DNA of 64,000 bases from Fluoribacter dumoffii NY 23 (lineage in GTDB: Bacteria > Pseudomonadota > Gammaproteobacteria > Legionellales > Legionellaceae): the NCBI RefSeq assembly GCF_000236165.1, contig NZ_CM001373.1:536304-600303 (forward strand), in the 5' to 3' direction. How positions within the stretch are numbered: the stretch's first letter is position 1; every line of letters starts with the position of its first letter. The notes under the pieces were generated by a model that did no database searches, was not told the DNA's origin, and saw nothing but the letters and a program-made list of their open reading frames with translations. Of the stretch, positions 20,248-29,868 are shown one piece after another. Made by a program: the position numbers and the translations under genes.

Positions 20248-21183
20248 TTAACCCCAGGGGTGAATCAAGCGCATTGCTGGCTTAAGTAATTTATTAGCCA
20301 GAGATGCTTTGGGAGGAACGGTTAATTTGAATGCTCTATAGTCAGCAATTTTTTCCATGAGGTAATCATCACTTGTGCATAATTCGTCCACAAGTTTCAG
20401 ATCAAAAGCATCCTTGGCTAACCAATGCTCTCCTGTTGAGACTTCATCTATATTCAATTGCTCGCGGTTACTGGCTACATAATTTCTAAAAGCACTATGG
20501 ATTTTCTCCAGATCATCCTGAGCTTTTTTCCTGCCTTTTTCAGTATTTTCGCCAAAAAGGGTCAGGGTTCTTTTGTATTCTCCTGCAGTCAATAATTCCA
20601 CATCAATATCGTGATTTTTTAGCCAACGATGAAAATTGGGTATTTGGGCTACAACACCAATAGAACCAATAATGGCAAAAGGCGCTGCGATGATTCGATT
20701 CGCGACACAGGCCATCAAATAACCTCCGCTGGCAGCCATTTTATCGATACTTACAGTTAAAGGAATGTTTTTATCGCGAATGCGTTGGAGTTGGGAAGCA
20801 GCTAACCCATAAGTATTAACTATCCCGCCAGGGCTGTCCAGACGAACTAAAACTTCATCCCCAGGCTTTGCAACACAAAGAATAGCAGTTACTTCATCCC
20901 GGAGCTGCTCTACCTGTGATGCCCTGATATCCCCATGAAAATCAATTACATAAAGGGTGGGCTGGCCGTCTTTAGTTTTTTTCTTCTTGGGAGGTTTTTT
21001 GCCAAGAACTTCTTTGCTCATTATGGATATGATATGATCATAATGTTTGTTCAAAGATGTGATTTCCAGTTTTGGTTTAGGTTTGCGGCTCATAGAGAAG
21101 AAACCCGCGAATACTATGAGGAAAGCAATAACAACAGTTATTGATTTTAAAAGAAATAAACCATATTGACTTAAAAATTCCAT
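20248..21183 (-). CDS. sohB: Inner-membrane S49 peptidase SohB
   Basis: 311 residues. It is a signal-peptide-peptidase-A-type serine protease with a Ser-Lys dyad. There is an N-terminal membrane helix (about 12-28), an S49 N-terminal region, and the peptidase domain with the catalytic Ser in KMAASGGY (about 149) and the Lys in GEYKR (about 201). The DSPGG stretch at about 121-125 precedes the active site. Length fits SohB rather than the twice-as-long SppA. It diverges from ccmA across 195 bases. Confidence 0.9.
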   Translation of the reverse strand: MEFLSQYGLFLLKSITVVIAFLIVFAGFFSMSRKPKPKLEITSLNKHYDHIISIMSKEVLGKKPPKKKKTKDGQPTLYVIDFHGDIRASQVEQLRDEVTAILCVAKPGDEVLVRLDSPGGIVNTYGLAASQLQRIRDKNIPLTVSIDKMAASGGYLMACVANRIIAAPFAIIGSIGVVAQIPNFHRWLKNHDIDVELLTAGEYKRTLTLFGENTEKGRKKAQDDLEKIHSAFRNYVASNREQLNIDEVSTGEHWLAKDAFDLKLVDELCTSDDYLMEKIADYRAFKLTVPPKASLANKLLKPAMRLIHPWG

Positions 21184-21378
21184 TACGAACCCTGTAAAAA
21201 ATAAAACAAATTATGGCGATCAATAAGAGAGTTCGCAAGAGCCGATAAGCATTTAGACTAGAAAAGAGTTTTTAGGATAAATTAAATCGCTTTGTTTTGT
21301 TTTTTAGTTCGAGTACTATTTCTTAATTGAAAGTGCATCCTGATTACCTAAAACGCAACCTACAGTGTATCGTGACCT

Positions 21379-22005
21379 ATGCTTGATGTAATTAACCTTG
21401 CTTTTGACTACCAGGAAAAACCCTTGCTGAATAATGTTGCTTTTCATTTACCCGAGGGGGGATTGCTACATCTACGAGGAAGAAATGGTGCTGGCAAGAC
21501 GACTTTATTGAAACTGATTGCCGGTTTATTTCAGCCACTTCAAGGTGAGATTCGATTTTTTGGGCAGAATATAGCTAAAGAGCCGTCAGAATATCAACGC
21601 CATCTGTGTTTTGTAGGTCATAAAGCCGGTATTAACCCTAATTTAAGCTTAAGGGAAAACTGTTATTTTGATCTTCATTATGTTTCTCCAGTTTCAGAGA
21701 TCAGAAATGAGCGGATTGATAAAATAGAAGAATTGGCTTCAATTTTTAAACTGGAACACCATCTTGATGTTCCGTGTGGTTTATTATCCTCAGGACAGCG
21801 TAGGCAAGCAGGGTTACTCCGTTTATGGTTTTCCAACTCCCGATTATGGCTTCTTGATGAACCCCTTGTTGCTTTAGATGAGCATGCCATGAAACAAATC
21901 ATGGATGTCATCGCGCTCCATCGAAACCAAGGGGGAGCAGTTTTATTGACCTCACACCAGCAATTACCCTTGGATTCCTCAGGGTATGAGGAGTATTGTT
22001 TGTGA
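21379..22005 (+). CDS. ccmA: Heme export ABC ATPase CcmA
   Basis: 208 residues. CcmA with CcmB, CcmC and CcmD forms the inner-membrane complex that releases holo-CcmE for c-type cytochrome assembly. Walker A is GRNGAGKTT (about 35-43), the signature is LLSSGQRRQ (about 134-142), and Walker B is LWLLDEP (about 157-163). It overlaps ccmB by 4 bases if the GTG at 22002 is the ccmB start. Confidence 0.95.
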   Translation: MLDVINLAFDYQEKPLLNNVAFHLPEGGLLHLRGRNGAGKTTLLKLIAGLFQPLQGEIRFFGQNIAKEPSEYQRHLCFVGHKAGINPNLSLRENCYFDLHYVSPVSEIRNERIDKIEELASIFKLEHHLDVPCGLLSSGQRRQAGLLRLWFSNSRLWLLDEPLVALDEHAMKQIMDVIALHRNQGGAVLLTSHQQLPLDSSGYEEYCL

Positions 22006-22682
22006 GTTCCTCTATTTCTTTATTTGCCAAACAATGCACACGTGAACTACTTATTCAGGTACGTCAAATCCGCTTTTTGGTGAACTCTTGCCTGTTTTTT
22101 ATCATTTTCCTTTTTATGTTTCCCTTGACTATTAAACCGGAAATCATGCTCCTGAGGAACATTGCCCCGGGTTTGGTGTGGATGGCAATATTGTTTTCTT
22201 TGCTGCTTTCAACCGAACGTTTATTTCAACAGGACTATGAGCACGGGGTCCTCGAACAATGGCTTGTTTCAGGTCAGTCTTTACCTCTGCTTGTAGGCGC
22301 AAAGGTAATTGCTCACTGGTTGTTTAATTTGCTGCCTATACTCGTTTTATGTCCTTTAGTGTCCCTGTTTTTTTCATTGAGTGTCTGGGAAACAGTAGTT
22401 CTTGCGCTTGCTATTATCTGTGGTACGCCGTCATTGTTGTTCCTTTGTGCCCTTGCTGCTGCATTTGGGGTGGGAATCAACCAGAAGGGGCTTTTAATGG
22501 CTTTAATATTGTTGCCATTAACCTTGCCTGTACTCATTTTTGGAAGCGGAACAGTACACATTGCGATGCAAGGTCTGCCAGTCAGTGCCTATTTGGCTTT
22601 ATTGTCGGCTATTTCTGTGGTTGCAGTGGGATTTTTACCCTATGCTATTGCGGGTATCATACGTATAAGTCATGTTGAATAA
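22002..22682 (+). CDS. ccmB: Heme export permease CcmB
   Basis: 226 residues from GTG at 22002, chosen because AGGAG lies 8 bases upstream and the GTGA overlap with the ccmA stop is typical; a TTG at 21996 is an alternative. Six membrane segments are visible. It is the permease partner of CcmA. Unlike most gammaproteobacteria, ccmC does not follow directly; two unrelated genes and a repeat intervene. Confidence 0.93.
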   Translation: MSSSISLFAKQCTRELLIQVRQIRFLVNSCLFFIIFLFMFPLTIKPEIMLLRNIAPGLVWMAILFSLLLSTERLFQQDYEHGVLEQWLVSGQSLPLLVGAKVIAHWLFNLLPILVLCPLVSLFFSLSVWETVVLALAIICGTPSLLFLCALAAAFGVGINQKGLLMALILLPLTLPVLIFGSGTVHIAMQGLPVSAYLALLSAISVVAVGFLPYAIAGIIRISHVE

Positions 22683-22710
22683 ATAACAGGTTCTAACGGG
22701 CTAGGATCCG

Positions 22711-22763
22711 TTGTCATTTCACCTGCTGCCTACGTGCCGCGGTTTGCCCGTAGCATCCAGTAT
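22711..22763 (+). repeat. Dispersed repeat, copy A (before the inserted genes)
   Basis: This stretch and the reverse complement of 26385-26433 match at 34 of 46 aligned positions without gaps, including the 13-base core CTACGTGCCGCGG. The two copies lie in opposite orientation about 3.7 kb apart and bracket the two genes that split the ccm locus. The core with neighbouring GCGG and ATCCA reminds me of a repeat common in Legionella genomes, from memory only. Confidence 0.65.
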
Positions 22764-22863
22764 ATCGAATAATTGGCTTATTTCTGAAAGCGGTTTATTG
22801 CCAAGCGAAGAAAATCACGGGAGACTCAGTGAGAGCCTCCTTTGATCACAATAATTATGATGT

Positions 22864-24072
22864 TTATGGATAGTTTTTTAATGATTTTAGGTCTTGATTG
22901 AATTCGTCATCTTGTTCGAATTCTTCTTGAGCTGCATTGAGGCCTGTCAATTGCCTTTGATGGTAGGCCATCATGAGTCCATAAATACCGCCCGAGTAAG
23001 GGGAGGAAAACATGCCTGTTTCAGGTGCCTCATTCAACACAATTCCTTTTTCAGCAAGCTTTGCAGCTATATCAATTTTTGTTTCAGCAATTACCTTTGC
23101 TGCTTTTTTTAATAGTTCGATTTTAAGCAAGGGTATTTGCGCTAAGTTAGTGGTTGCGAACTGATCTATTTCAGTTTTAATAAGACCAATAAATTCTTTT
23201 TTAATCTCTAATGTGCCATATAAAGTAGAGTAGGTATATTGTTCTGCATAAAGCAGTCCGGAAAGAGTTTTAAGCAACGCATGCCAACTACGATCATGCA
23301 GCATCCACAATATGGGATTGTTAGGAAATTCTTTATAGCAATTCTGTAAATGAACGGCCCCAGACTCCAGTAATTCAACCAGTTTTAGACTCAGCAAATC
23401 AATATCCTGTTCAAATTGATTTAAGCCTTCCTGTACCTTTTCCGCTCGCAATAAACTGGTGATTTCTTTTTTTACTGTTTTGACTTGTTTGCGTAAAAAA
23501 ATTAAATCGATGTCTTCATTAAGTTGTTGTTTGAAATGGCGCGTCAAGTCGATGTAGTTTTCAAGTTGTTCTGTTTGTATTCCTTGGTGCCGATAGATGG
23601 CAAAATAGATCTCGCAAATCCCCAAACATACTCGGTAAGCTCCTAAGGCATAAGCAAATTGTCTCATAAAAGCCTGTGCTTCGGGGGTGTAGGTTTTTTC
23701 AGGTTTAAAGAGATATGTTCCATCTTGTTTGTGGAACTCTAATGGTAAACCACTTGCTAACACATTGCTATCAAAGGCTGCTACAAGTCGTGGATTTTCT
23801 GTTGAATCCATAATTGCTGCGGCACCCTTTACTAAGGTATTTTCATCAACCAGACATTTCTCCATGGCATCACGAACCATATTGAAACTAAAAACTTGCT
23901 CTTCTCCTTTTGCAACTTCGGTGAGTTTTTGGGTTCGCCCCTCATTAAAAAAATACCCTTTTAATAATTTCCTTATTTCAAACATGGCTTTGCGATAATG
24001 TTCAAGACGGGCCAAAATTGGCTGGGTTATTTTGTTTATTTCCTGTCGATGGAGCTCAAGTTTTTCATCCAT
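22864..24072 (-). CDS. Unrecognised 402-residue helical protein; possible type IV effector
   Basis: 402 residues, mostly helix-forming and rich in Leu, Glu and Lys, with no signal peptide or clear membrane segment. I do not recognise a family. The last 25 residues include an acidic block (EEFEQDDEFNQD) then LKSLKNYP; such Glu-rich C-terminal ends are a known feature of many Dot/Icm substrates, so a role as effector is a guess from that and from the context. It is transcribed against its ccm neighbours. The ribosome site is AAGGAGATG-like (aaggagatgttATG). It lies inside the segment between ccmB and ccmC. Confidence 0.7.
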   Translation of the reverse strand: MDEKLELHRQEINKITQPILARLEHYRKAMFEIRKLLKGYFFNEGRTQKLTEVAKGEEQVFSFNMVRDAMEKCLVDENTLVKGAAAIMDSTENPRLVAAFDSNVLASGLPLEFHKQDGTYLFKPEKTYTPEAQAFMRQFAYALGAYRVCLGICEIYFAIYRHQGIQTEQLENYIDLTRHFKQQLNEDIDLIFLRKQVKTVKKEITSLLRAEKVQEGLNQFEQDIDLLSLKLVELLESGAVHLQNCYKEFPNNPILWMLHDRSWHALLKTLSGLLYAEQYTYSTLYGTLEIKKEFIGLIKTEIDQFATTNLAQIPLLKIELLKKAAKVIAETKIDIAAKLAEKGIVLNEAPETGMFSSPYSGGIYGLMMAYHQRQLTGLNAAQEEFEQDDEFNQDLKSLKNYP

Positions 24073-24262
24073 AACATCTCCTTGTATATCCTTTATTGTT
24101 TTAATTTCTACATTGCGCCAGGTTCGATGTCAAGGTGATTAATTTTTTCGATAAGATTTAATTTACTTTTAATTGTTAAAGGAAATGAGGATGGAAATGA
24201 TGAAAAATTTTACTATTAACTCAGTGCTATAATTAAATTAATTTACTTAATGAGTTGTTTTT

Positions 24263-26008
24263 ATGCAAAATGCCAAATTGACTTCTAACATCAAAGAATG
24301 TTCTTCTTGGTATGTTTCAGCAATGGAACACTTGGTTAAGGTCGTGCAAGATTTATCGCAAGCAAATGATATTCAAACGATTACCGAAATTGTGCGCTTT
24401 GCAGCGCGAGAACTCACAGGAGCAGATGGTGCGACCTTTGTACTGAAGGAAGGTGATTTTTGTTACTATGTAGAGGAAAATGCAATCGCTCCATTATGGA
24501 AAGGCAAGCGTTTTCCCATGAAAACATGTATCAGTGGTTGGGTGATTTCGCATAAACAATCAGCAGTCATTGAAGATATCTATCGTGACCCCCGCATACC
24601 ACAAGATACTTATCGGCCCACATTTGTTAAGAGTTTGGCGATGGTACCAATACGTAGAGAAGATCCTATAGGTGCTATTGGCAATTACTGGGCCAAAAAA
24701 CGCCTGCCAACACAAGAAGAGCTCAGTATATTACAAGCACTTGCAGATACGACATCGGTTGCACTGAAAAATGCACACCTTTATATTGACTTAAAAGCCC
24801 ATATTGAGACCATCCGAGAGCGAGAAGCGCATGTACGAACCCAACGAGATAGATTGGAAATTTTTACCCGTGCCCTGGCTCACGATCTTAGAGAACCTGT
24901 ACGAACCATGAGTTCCTTCGTCGATGTCATCAATCAAGAAAAACATCAGTTTTCTGGAAGAGTAGTTGACTATTTTCAACACATTTATAATGCCAGTAAA
25001 CGCATGCTAACGCTCATTGATACTGTGTTTCATTACATGCAACTTGATGAATTTGAGGAAGAAATTAAAGAAGAATGTGATATGAATGAGATAATCTTAG
25101 AGGTTTCAAAAAACCTTGATTATCTGATTCGGGAAAAAAATGCTCGCATCATTGCCGAGACGTTACCCCATGTGAAAGCCAACAGAACTCAAATGATTCA
25201 ATTAATGCAAAACTTAATCAGCAATGCCATTTATTACAATGAAAATATTCCTGAAATATCGATTTCCGCAAATCCAAATAAACAATGGGTAGAATTTCAT
25301 GTATCCGATAATGGTTTAGGACTTGATAGCAAAAACAATGAAACCATATTTCTGCCATTTAAACGGGCTAGCCGGACAAGCAAGGGTTCGGGTTTAGGGT
25401 TAGCAATATGCGCCAAAATTTTAGAATTACATGGCGGAACAATAGAATGTAAATCCAGAATTGAAGGAGGCACAATATTTTCTTTTACTCTCCCAATTGC
25501 TTTTAAGGTAAATAAGCAGGGAAAAATAAAAGAAACCTCAGTGAGTCAAGTGAATATGCCCAGTCAAACTTCATTAGCTAATATTTTATTTGTCGATGAT
25601 CTCAAGGAGGATATGGAATTTACTAAAATCATCCTGGAGCGGGCGCATATACACTTTAATTTATTTATAGCGCAAAGCGGAAAAGAAGCCCTTAATTTGT
25701 TACATGACCAATTTGCTCGAAATAACCCAATTGACCTGATATTTCTTGATATCAATTTGCCTGGAATGGATGGGTTTGAAATATTGAAACAAATTCAAGC
25801 TGATAAAATACTCAATAAAATTCCTGTGATTATGTGCACTGGTTCAGATTATCGTAAAGACAGAGAAAAGTCAGCCTCATTAGGCGCCGCGGGCTATCTG
25901 ATAAAGCCAATTGAAAAAGAATCGTTACAAGCCATAATCAATGATCTGGCTGCAGTAAGATATTGTCAAACAGATGAAGGTTATATCATCGTGCGAAATG
26001 AATATTAG
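24263..26008 (+). CDS. Hybrid sensor histidine kinase: GAF, kinase, C-terminal receiver
   Basis: 581 residues without membrane segments, so a cytosolic sensor. In order: a GAF domain (about 25-170), a linker helix, HisKA with phosphorylated His in LAHDLREP (about 207), an ATPase domain with N-box NLISNA (about 319), SDNGLGLD and KGSGLGLA (about 350-383), and a receiver domain (about 441-565) with DD at the start, phosphoacceptor Asp in FLDINLPG (about 495), a Thr in MCTGSD and Lys in YLIKP. The GAF-HisKA start resembles bacteriophytochrome-like kinases but no chromophore Cys is obvious. No separate response regulator or DNA-binding domain is next to it, so it would work by phosphorelay or with a distant partner. 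Confidence 0.9.
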   Translation: MQNAKLTSNIKECSSWYVSAMEHLVKVVQDLSQANDIQTITEIVRFAARELTGADGATFVLKEGDFCYYVEENAIAPLWKGKRFPMKTCISGWVISHKQSAVIEDIYRDPRIPQDTYRPTFVKSLAMVPIRREDPIGAIGNYWAKKRLPTQEELSILQALADTTSVALKNAHLYIDLKAHIETIREREAHVRTQRDRLEIFTRALAHDLREPVRTMSSFVDVINQEKHQFSGRVVDYFQHIYNASKRMLTLIDTVFHYMQLDEFEEEIKEECDMNEIILEVSKNLDYLIREKNARIIAETLPHVKANRTQMIQLMQNLISNAIYYNENIPEISISANPNKQWVEFHVSDNGLGLDSKNNETIFLPFKRASRTSKGSGLGLAICAKILELHGGTIECKSRIEGGTIFSFTLPIAFKVNKQGKIKETSVSQVNMPSQTSLANILFVDDLKEDMEFTKIILERAHIHFNLFIAQSGKEALNLLHDQFARNNPIDLIFLDINLPGMDGFEILKQIQADKILNKIPVIMCTGSDYRKDREKSASLGAAGYLIKPIEKESLQAIINDLAAVRYCQTDEGYIIVRNEY

Positions 26009-26384
26009 TTTTAATTTATATCAGTAATTCATGACCATTCAAAAATAACCTAGGCTCTTTCATGAGCAATAGGTCAAAACCCTTGTTCTATAAGCATTAA
26101 TTGATTCTGTTTTAATAAGTTTCATAAATGGAATTAAAACCAATCCTAAATGCCCAATATTGGTATTGACTGGCATATATTGATTCGCAATCCTGGTTTT
26201 GTAATTATTAGTGAATTTGATCCCTATTGGGGCATTCGATTAAAATGCGAACAATACGTGTATCATATCATAAGTTATCACATGAAATTAATTATCCAAG
26301 AAATGCCGCGAAATAGCTTGGAGTGCTCTTGATAATCACTGTCTCTGTCCCACAACTTCAGATTCCTCTCTTAAAACCAACGCA

Positions 26385-26433
26385 TGGATACCGCTGACAA
26401 GCCGCGGCACGTAGATGATAGGTGAGATGTCAC
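26385..26433 (-). repeat. Dispersed repeat, copy B (after the inserted genes)
   Basis: The inverse copy of the repeat at 22711-22763. The shared core here reads CCGCGGCACGTAG on the plus strand. It is palindrome-poor apart from the CCGCGG core. With copy A it frames the extra genes of the ccm locus. Confidence 0.65.
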
Positions 26434-26455
26434 CTGACCTGTCATTTGTTACGGC

Positions 26456-26509
26456 CTCAGTAAAGCGACATCCCTCAGTAAAGTTACATACTTCAGTAAA
26501 GTCCTCGAT
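26456..26509 (+). repeat. Three 18-base tandem repeats upstream of ccmC
   Basis: CAGTAAAG occurs at 26458, 26476 and 26494, exactly 18 bases apart. Units one and two match at 15 of 18 positions; unit three shares about the first 10. They end about 80 bases before the ccmC start, a place where an operator array or a phase-variable tract could act. The 18-base period also keeps a reading frame, so a remnant of a repetitive coding region is possible. Confidence 0.6.
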
Positions 26510-26590
26510 AATCTGCTTATTTTGTGTAATGGATTTTGCGAATGGGGGGATGCATGTTAAAATCCGCTTTTTTTGATTTCAATTATTCCT

Positions 26591-27334
26591 ATGTGGAAAT
26601 TATTATATCAATTGGCATCACCTAAATTTTTTTATTCATTTGCAGGGCGGCTTACTCCAGGTCTGGCGGTTGGGGCTTTCATTGCTCTCATAGCGGGTAT
26701 CATTTGGGGCTTGGCATTTACCCCACCGGATTATCAACAAGGTGAGGCTTTCCGAATTATCTATGTGCATGTTCCCAGTGCTTTTTTGTCCATGATGCTC
26801 TATGCATGGATGGGTTTTTTAGCAGTATTGCTTTTGGTGTGGCGTATTAAAATCGCAGGCCTCTTAATCAGTATCGTGGCGCAAATCGGCCTGAGTATGG
26901 CATTTCTTGCTTTGGTTACTGGAAGCATTTGGGGTAAACCCATGTGGGGAGCCTGGTGGGTTTGGGATGCCCGGTTGACTTCTGAATTAATTCTTTTATT
27001 GCTTTATGCAGCTATTTTAGCAACCCACTATGCTCTCAAAAATAAAGAGGATGGAGATAAAATCATTGCTATCTTAACCTTGGTCGGAGTGATTGATTTA
27101 CCTATTATTCATTATTCCGTTTATTGGTGGAATACCTTGCATCAGGGGTCGACTTTATCTGTTTTTGCAAAACCCAAAATTGATACCAGCATGTTGTATC
27201 CTTTATTGCTGACCATAGCCGGATTTTTTTTATATTGTTTGTGGATTATTTTAGAAAAAGCCCGCCAGGAATTATTGCTTAGAGAAAAAAGACAATCCTG
27301 GGTTAAGGTTCAATTTGAAGGGGAATTTAAATGA
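26591..27334 (+). CDS. ccmC: Heme handling protein CcmC
   Basis: 247 residues from ATG at 26591; the frame opens with a TTG at 26573. Six membrane segments and the tryptophan-rich motif WGAWWVWDARLT (about 119-130) that binds heme are present. CcmC loads heme onto CcmE. It starts a tight ccmC-D-E-F-G-H run. Its stop overlaps the ccmD start (ATGA). Confidence 0.95.
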   Translation: MWKLLYQLASPKFFYSFAGRLTPGLAVGAFIALIAGIIWGLAFTPPDYQQGEAFRIIYVHVPSAFLSMMLYAWMGFLAVLLLVWRIKIAGLLISIVAQIGLSMAFLALVTGSIWGKPMWGAWWVWDARLTSELILLLLYAAILATHYALKNKEDGDKIIAILTLVGVIDLPIIHYSVYWWNTLHQGSTLSVFAKPKIDTSMLYPLLLTIAGFFLYCLWIILEKARQELLLREKRQSWVKVQFEGEFK

Positions 27335-27486
27335 ATCAATTTTTAGAATGGGTGGCGATGGGAGGATACTCCAAATATGTTTGGCCCGCTTATGGTTTGG
27401 TTTGTGCAGTTTTATTGATGAATATATTAAGCATGAAGCGGAAAGGAAAACAGACTCGTCAAAAATTACAACAATGGTTTAAATGA
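27331..27486 (+). CDS. ccmD: Heme exporter small protein CcmD
   Basis: 51 residues, found by reading the gap between ccmC and ccmE. It starts with ATG inside the ccmC stop and has the usual CcmD layout: a short N-terminus with [12 protein letters not shown], one membrane helix, and a Lys/Arg-rich cytosolic tail ([11 protein letters not shown]). CcmD stabilises CcmC-CcmE and helps release holo-CcmE. ccmE follows 4 bases later. Confidence 0.92.
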   Translation: MNQFLEWVAMGGYSKYVWPAYGLVCAVLLMNILSMKRKGKQTRQKLQQWFK

Positions 27487-27490
27487 TAAA

Positions 27491-27922
27491 ATGACTCCAG
27501 CACGCAAACGCAAGATAACAATTCTAGTATTTTCGATGTCTGTTTTATTTTTGGCTGCAGCGCTGGTTTTATATGCACTAAGACAAAACATCAGCTTATT
27601 TTACACTCCAAGTCAGGCTGTTATGGGTGAAGCTCCACAAAATCATAATATCCGTGTAGGAGGAATGGTAGAGAAAGGCTCTATTGTTCGTTCACAAAAA
27701 AGTTTGGAGGTCGAATTTAAAATTACTGATTTTAATAAAACGCTTACTGTGACCTATACAGGGATTCTTCCTGATTTATTCAGAGAGGAGCAGGGAGTTG
27801 TTGCAGAAGGAAAATTGCTTAACAACCGACATTTTCAAGCTTCACAAGTATTGGCGAAGCATGATGCCAATTATATGCCACCAGAAGTAAAAGCTGCTTT
27901 ATCCAAAAAGGTAAACTCATGA
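27491..27922 (+). CDS. ccmE: Heme chaperone CcmE
   Basis: 143 residues. An N-terminal membrane helix (about 8-28) anchors an OB-fold in the periplasm. The heme-binding His is in [12 protein letters not shown] at about 122-133 (His near 125, followed by the conserved Tyr). It takes heme from CcmC and passes it to CcmF. The 3' end overlaps ccmF by 4 bases. Confidence 0.96.
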   Translation: MTPARKRKITILVFSMSVLFLAAALVLYALRQNISLFYTPSQAVMGEAPQNHNIRVGGMVEKGSIVRSQKSLEVEFKITDFNKTLTVTYTGILPDLFREEQGVVAEGKLLNNRHFQASQVLAKHDANYMPPEVKAALSKKVNS

Positions 27923-29868
27923 TTGCAGAATTAGGACTTTTTTCTTTAATTTTGGCATTGATCTCATCCATGATGCTTGCGGTAATTCCTCTCGCCGGAT
28001 TGCAGTTAAAAAGAGCAAAGTTGATGGATTCTGCAATTACGTATGTAATTTGCCAATTTTTGTTTATTGCCTTGGCCTATCTTTTCCTTACTCTTTGTTT
28101 TTTAAATGATGATTTTTCCGTGATTTATGTCCTGAGTAACTCGAGCATATCCTTACCCTGGTTTTATAAACTGTGTGCAGTTTGGGGAGGACATGAAGGG
28201 TCCATGTTGTTATGGGTTTCCATTCTTAGCTTTTGGACGTTGCTTGTGGCTTTTTGCAGTTCGGGTTTGGATAAGGAAATGCGTACACGGGTTTTAGTTG
28301 TCCTTGGTTGGTTAAGCATAGGATTTATCCTTTTTTTACTCAGTACGTCCAATCCTTTTTTACGGCAATTCCAAGTTTTGGATTCTTCCGGACGTGATTT
28401 GAATCCTTTATTGCAGGATCCGGGGTTTTTATTCCATCCCCCTATGCTCTATATGGGATATGTCGGTTTTTCTGTTGCCTTTGCTTTTGCGCTTGCCGCA
28501 CTTTGGGCTGGAAAAGTAGAAGCAAGCTGGTCGAAATGGACCAGACCCTGGACATTGGCTGCATGGTGTTGTTTAACTGCAGGTATTACTTTGGGAAGCT
28601 GGTGGGCTTATCGTGAGCTGGGATGGGGTGGATGGTGGTTTTGGGATCCCGTGGAAAATGCCTCATTCATGCCCTGGTTAGTAGGAACCGCTTTATTACA
28701 TTCTTTGGCAGTAACTGAGCAGCGTCAACAATTTAAAGCTTGGACCATGTTGCTTGCTATTGCTGCTTTTTCTTTAAGCTTGATTGGAACTTTCCTTGTA
28801 CGTTCCGGCGTTTTAACCTCAGTGCATGCATTTGCAGTAGATCCCCAACGCGGATTATATATTTTAGGGTTTTTATTATTTGTTATTGGCGGCTCCTTAT
28901 TATTATTTCTATTCCGGGCGCAGACCTTGCATTCAGGAAATAATCCCAGCCCCATTTCCAGAGAGAGTGCTTTATTATTAAATAATGTTTTTTTAGTAGT
29001 TATCATGCTCACGGTGCTGATGGGAACAATATACCCATTGATAGTTGAGGGGCTAGGCCTGGGGAAACTGTCTGTAGGAGCTCCTTATTTCAATTCCGTA
29101 TTTGTCCCTTTAATGGTTCCCTTAATGGTGTTAATGGGAATTGGCATACATTTAAGATGGAATAGCGATCGAGGGCGGGTTGTATTAAAAAAACTTTGGA
29201 AGATGGCCTTGCTTAGTCTTTTACTCCCGTTACTTTTGTTAGTTGCTACTTCCAGGCAATTTAATCTATCTGCTTACATAGGATTAATCCTGGCTTTTTG
29301 GGTGATCCTAAGTACTCTGCAGGCGGCATACAGACGGATTTATGATCGGGGTTTGCATCAAATGGGGCAAGCTTATTGGGGAATGATTCTGGCTCATTTA
29401 GGGGTAGCAACTACGGTAATCGGGATTGCAGTTTCTACAGCCTATGGCGTGCAAGATGATGTGCAAATGGAGCCTGGGGAAAAAGTGGCTTTGTTGGATT
29501 ATTCAGTAGAATTTATGTCTCAAGAGCCTTTATCTGGTCCCAATTATAAAGGAACAAAAGCTCAGTTCAAGATTAGTTATAAGGGAAAAAGCAAGCTGAT
29601 TTATCCTGAAAAAAGACTGTATACGATAGGGCAAATGGCAATGACCGAATCGGCAATCGATGTAACCCCTTTTAGAGATATCTACATTGCGCTGGGAGAG
29701 CTATTATCTACCAATTCATGGTCTGTAAGATTATATTACAAACCGTTAATACGCTGGATTTGGAGTGGCGGATTTATGATTTTGGCAGGTGGTTTTTTCG
29801 CTTTGACAGATAGGCGCTATTATCAAAAAAGATATTCGGCGGTTAGGACCCAGGAGTTAGAGGCATGA
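27919..29868 (+). CDS. ccmF: Cytochrome c heme lyase subunit CcmF
   Basis: 649 residues with about 14-15 membrane segments. The WWD motif is at about 234-252 ([19 protein letters not shown]) where heme is bound, and conserved His residues flank it. CcmF with CcmH/I attaches heme to apocytochrome c. It overlaps ccmE and ccmG by 4 bases each. Confidence 0.96.
   Translation: MIAELGLFSLILALISSMMLAVIPLAGLQLKRAKLMDSAITYVICQFLFIALAYLFLTLCFLNDDFSVIYVLSNSSISLPWFYKLCAVWGGHEGSMLLWVSILSFWTLLVAFCSSGLDKEMRTRVLVVLGWLSIGFILFLLSTSNPFLRQFQVLDSSGRDLNPLLQDPGFLFHPPMLYMGYVGFSVAFAFALAALWAGKVEASWSKWTRPWTLAAWCCLTAGITLGSWWAYRELGWGGWWFWDPVENASFMPWLVGTALLHSLAVTEQRQQFKAWTMLLAIAAFSLSLIGTFLVRSGVLTSVHAFAVDPQRGLYILGFLLFVIGGSLLLFLFRAQTLHSGNNPSPISRESALLLNNVFLVVIMLTVLMGTIYPLIVEGLGLGKLSVGAPYFNSVFVPLMVPLMVLMGIGIHLRWNSDRGRVVLKKLWKMALLSLLLPLLLLVATSRQFNLSAYIGLILAFWVILSTLQAAYRRIYDRGLHQMGQAYWGMILAHLGVATTVIGIAVSTAYGVQDDVQMEPGEKVALLDYSVEFMSQEPLSGPNYKGTKAQFKISYKGKSKLIYPEKRLYTIGQMAMTESAIDVTPFRDIYIALGELLSTNSWSVRLYYKPLIRWIWSGGFMILAGGFFALTDRRYYQKRYSAVRTQELEA

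Larger units (their letters stand above)
26009..26572. other. 560-base non-coding region upstream of ccmC
   Basis: No convincing gene was seen here. A 60-codon open frame at 26150-26332 has no good ribosome site and no recognisable protein, so I treat it as chance. The region holds the second copy of the dispersed repeat (26385-26433) and the 18-base tandem repeat (26456-26509). ccmC begins at 26591. A promoter for ccmC-I must lie here or in the kinase gene, but I could not pin one down. Confidence 0.6.

Noticed and set aside
26150-26332. A 60-codon open frame downstream of the histidine kinase gene.
   Set aside because: No ribosome site, no recognisable protein, and it lies in an AT-rich non-coding stretch.
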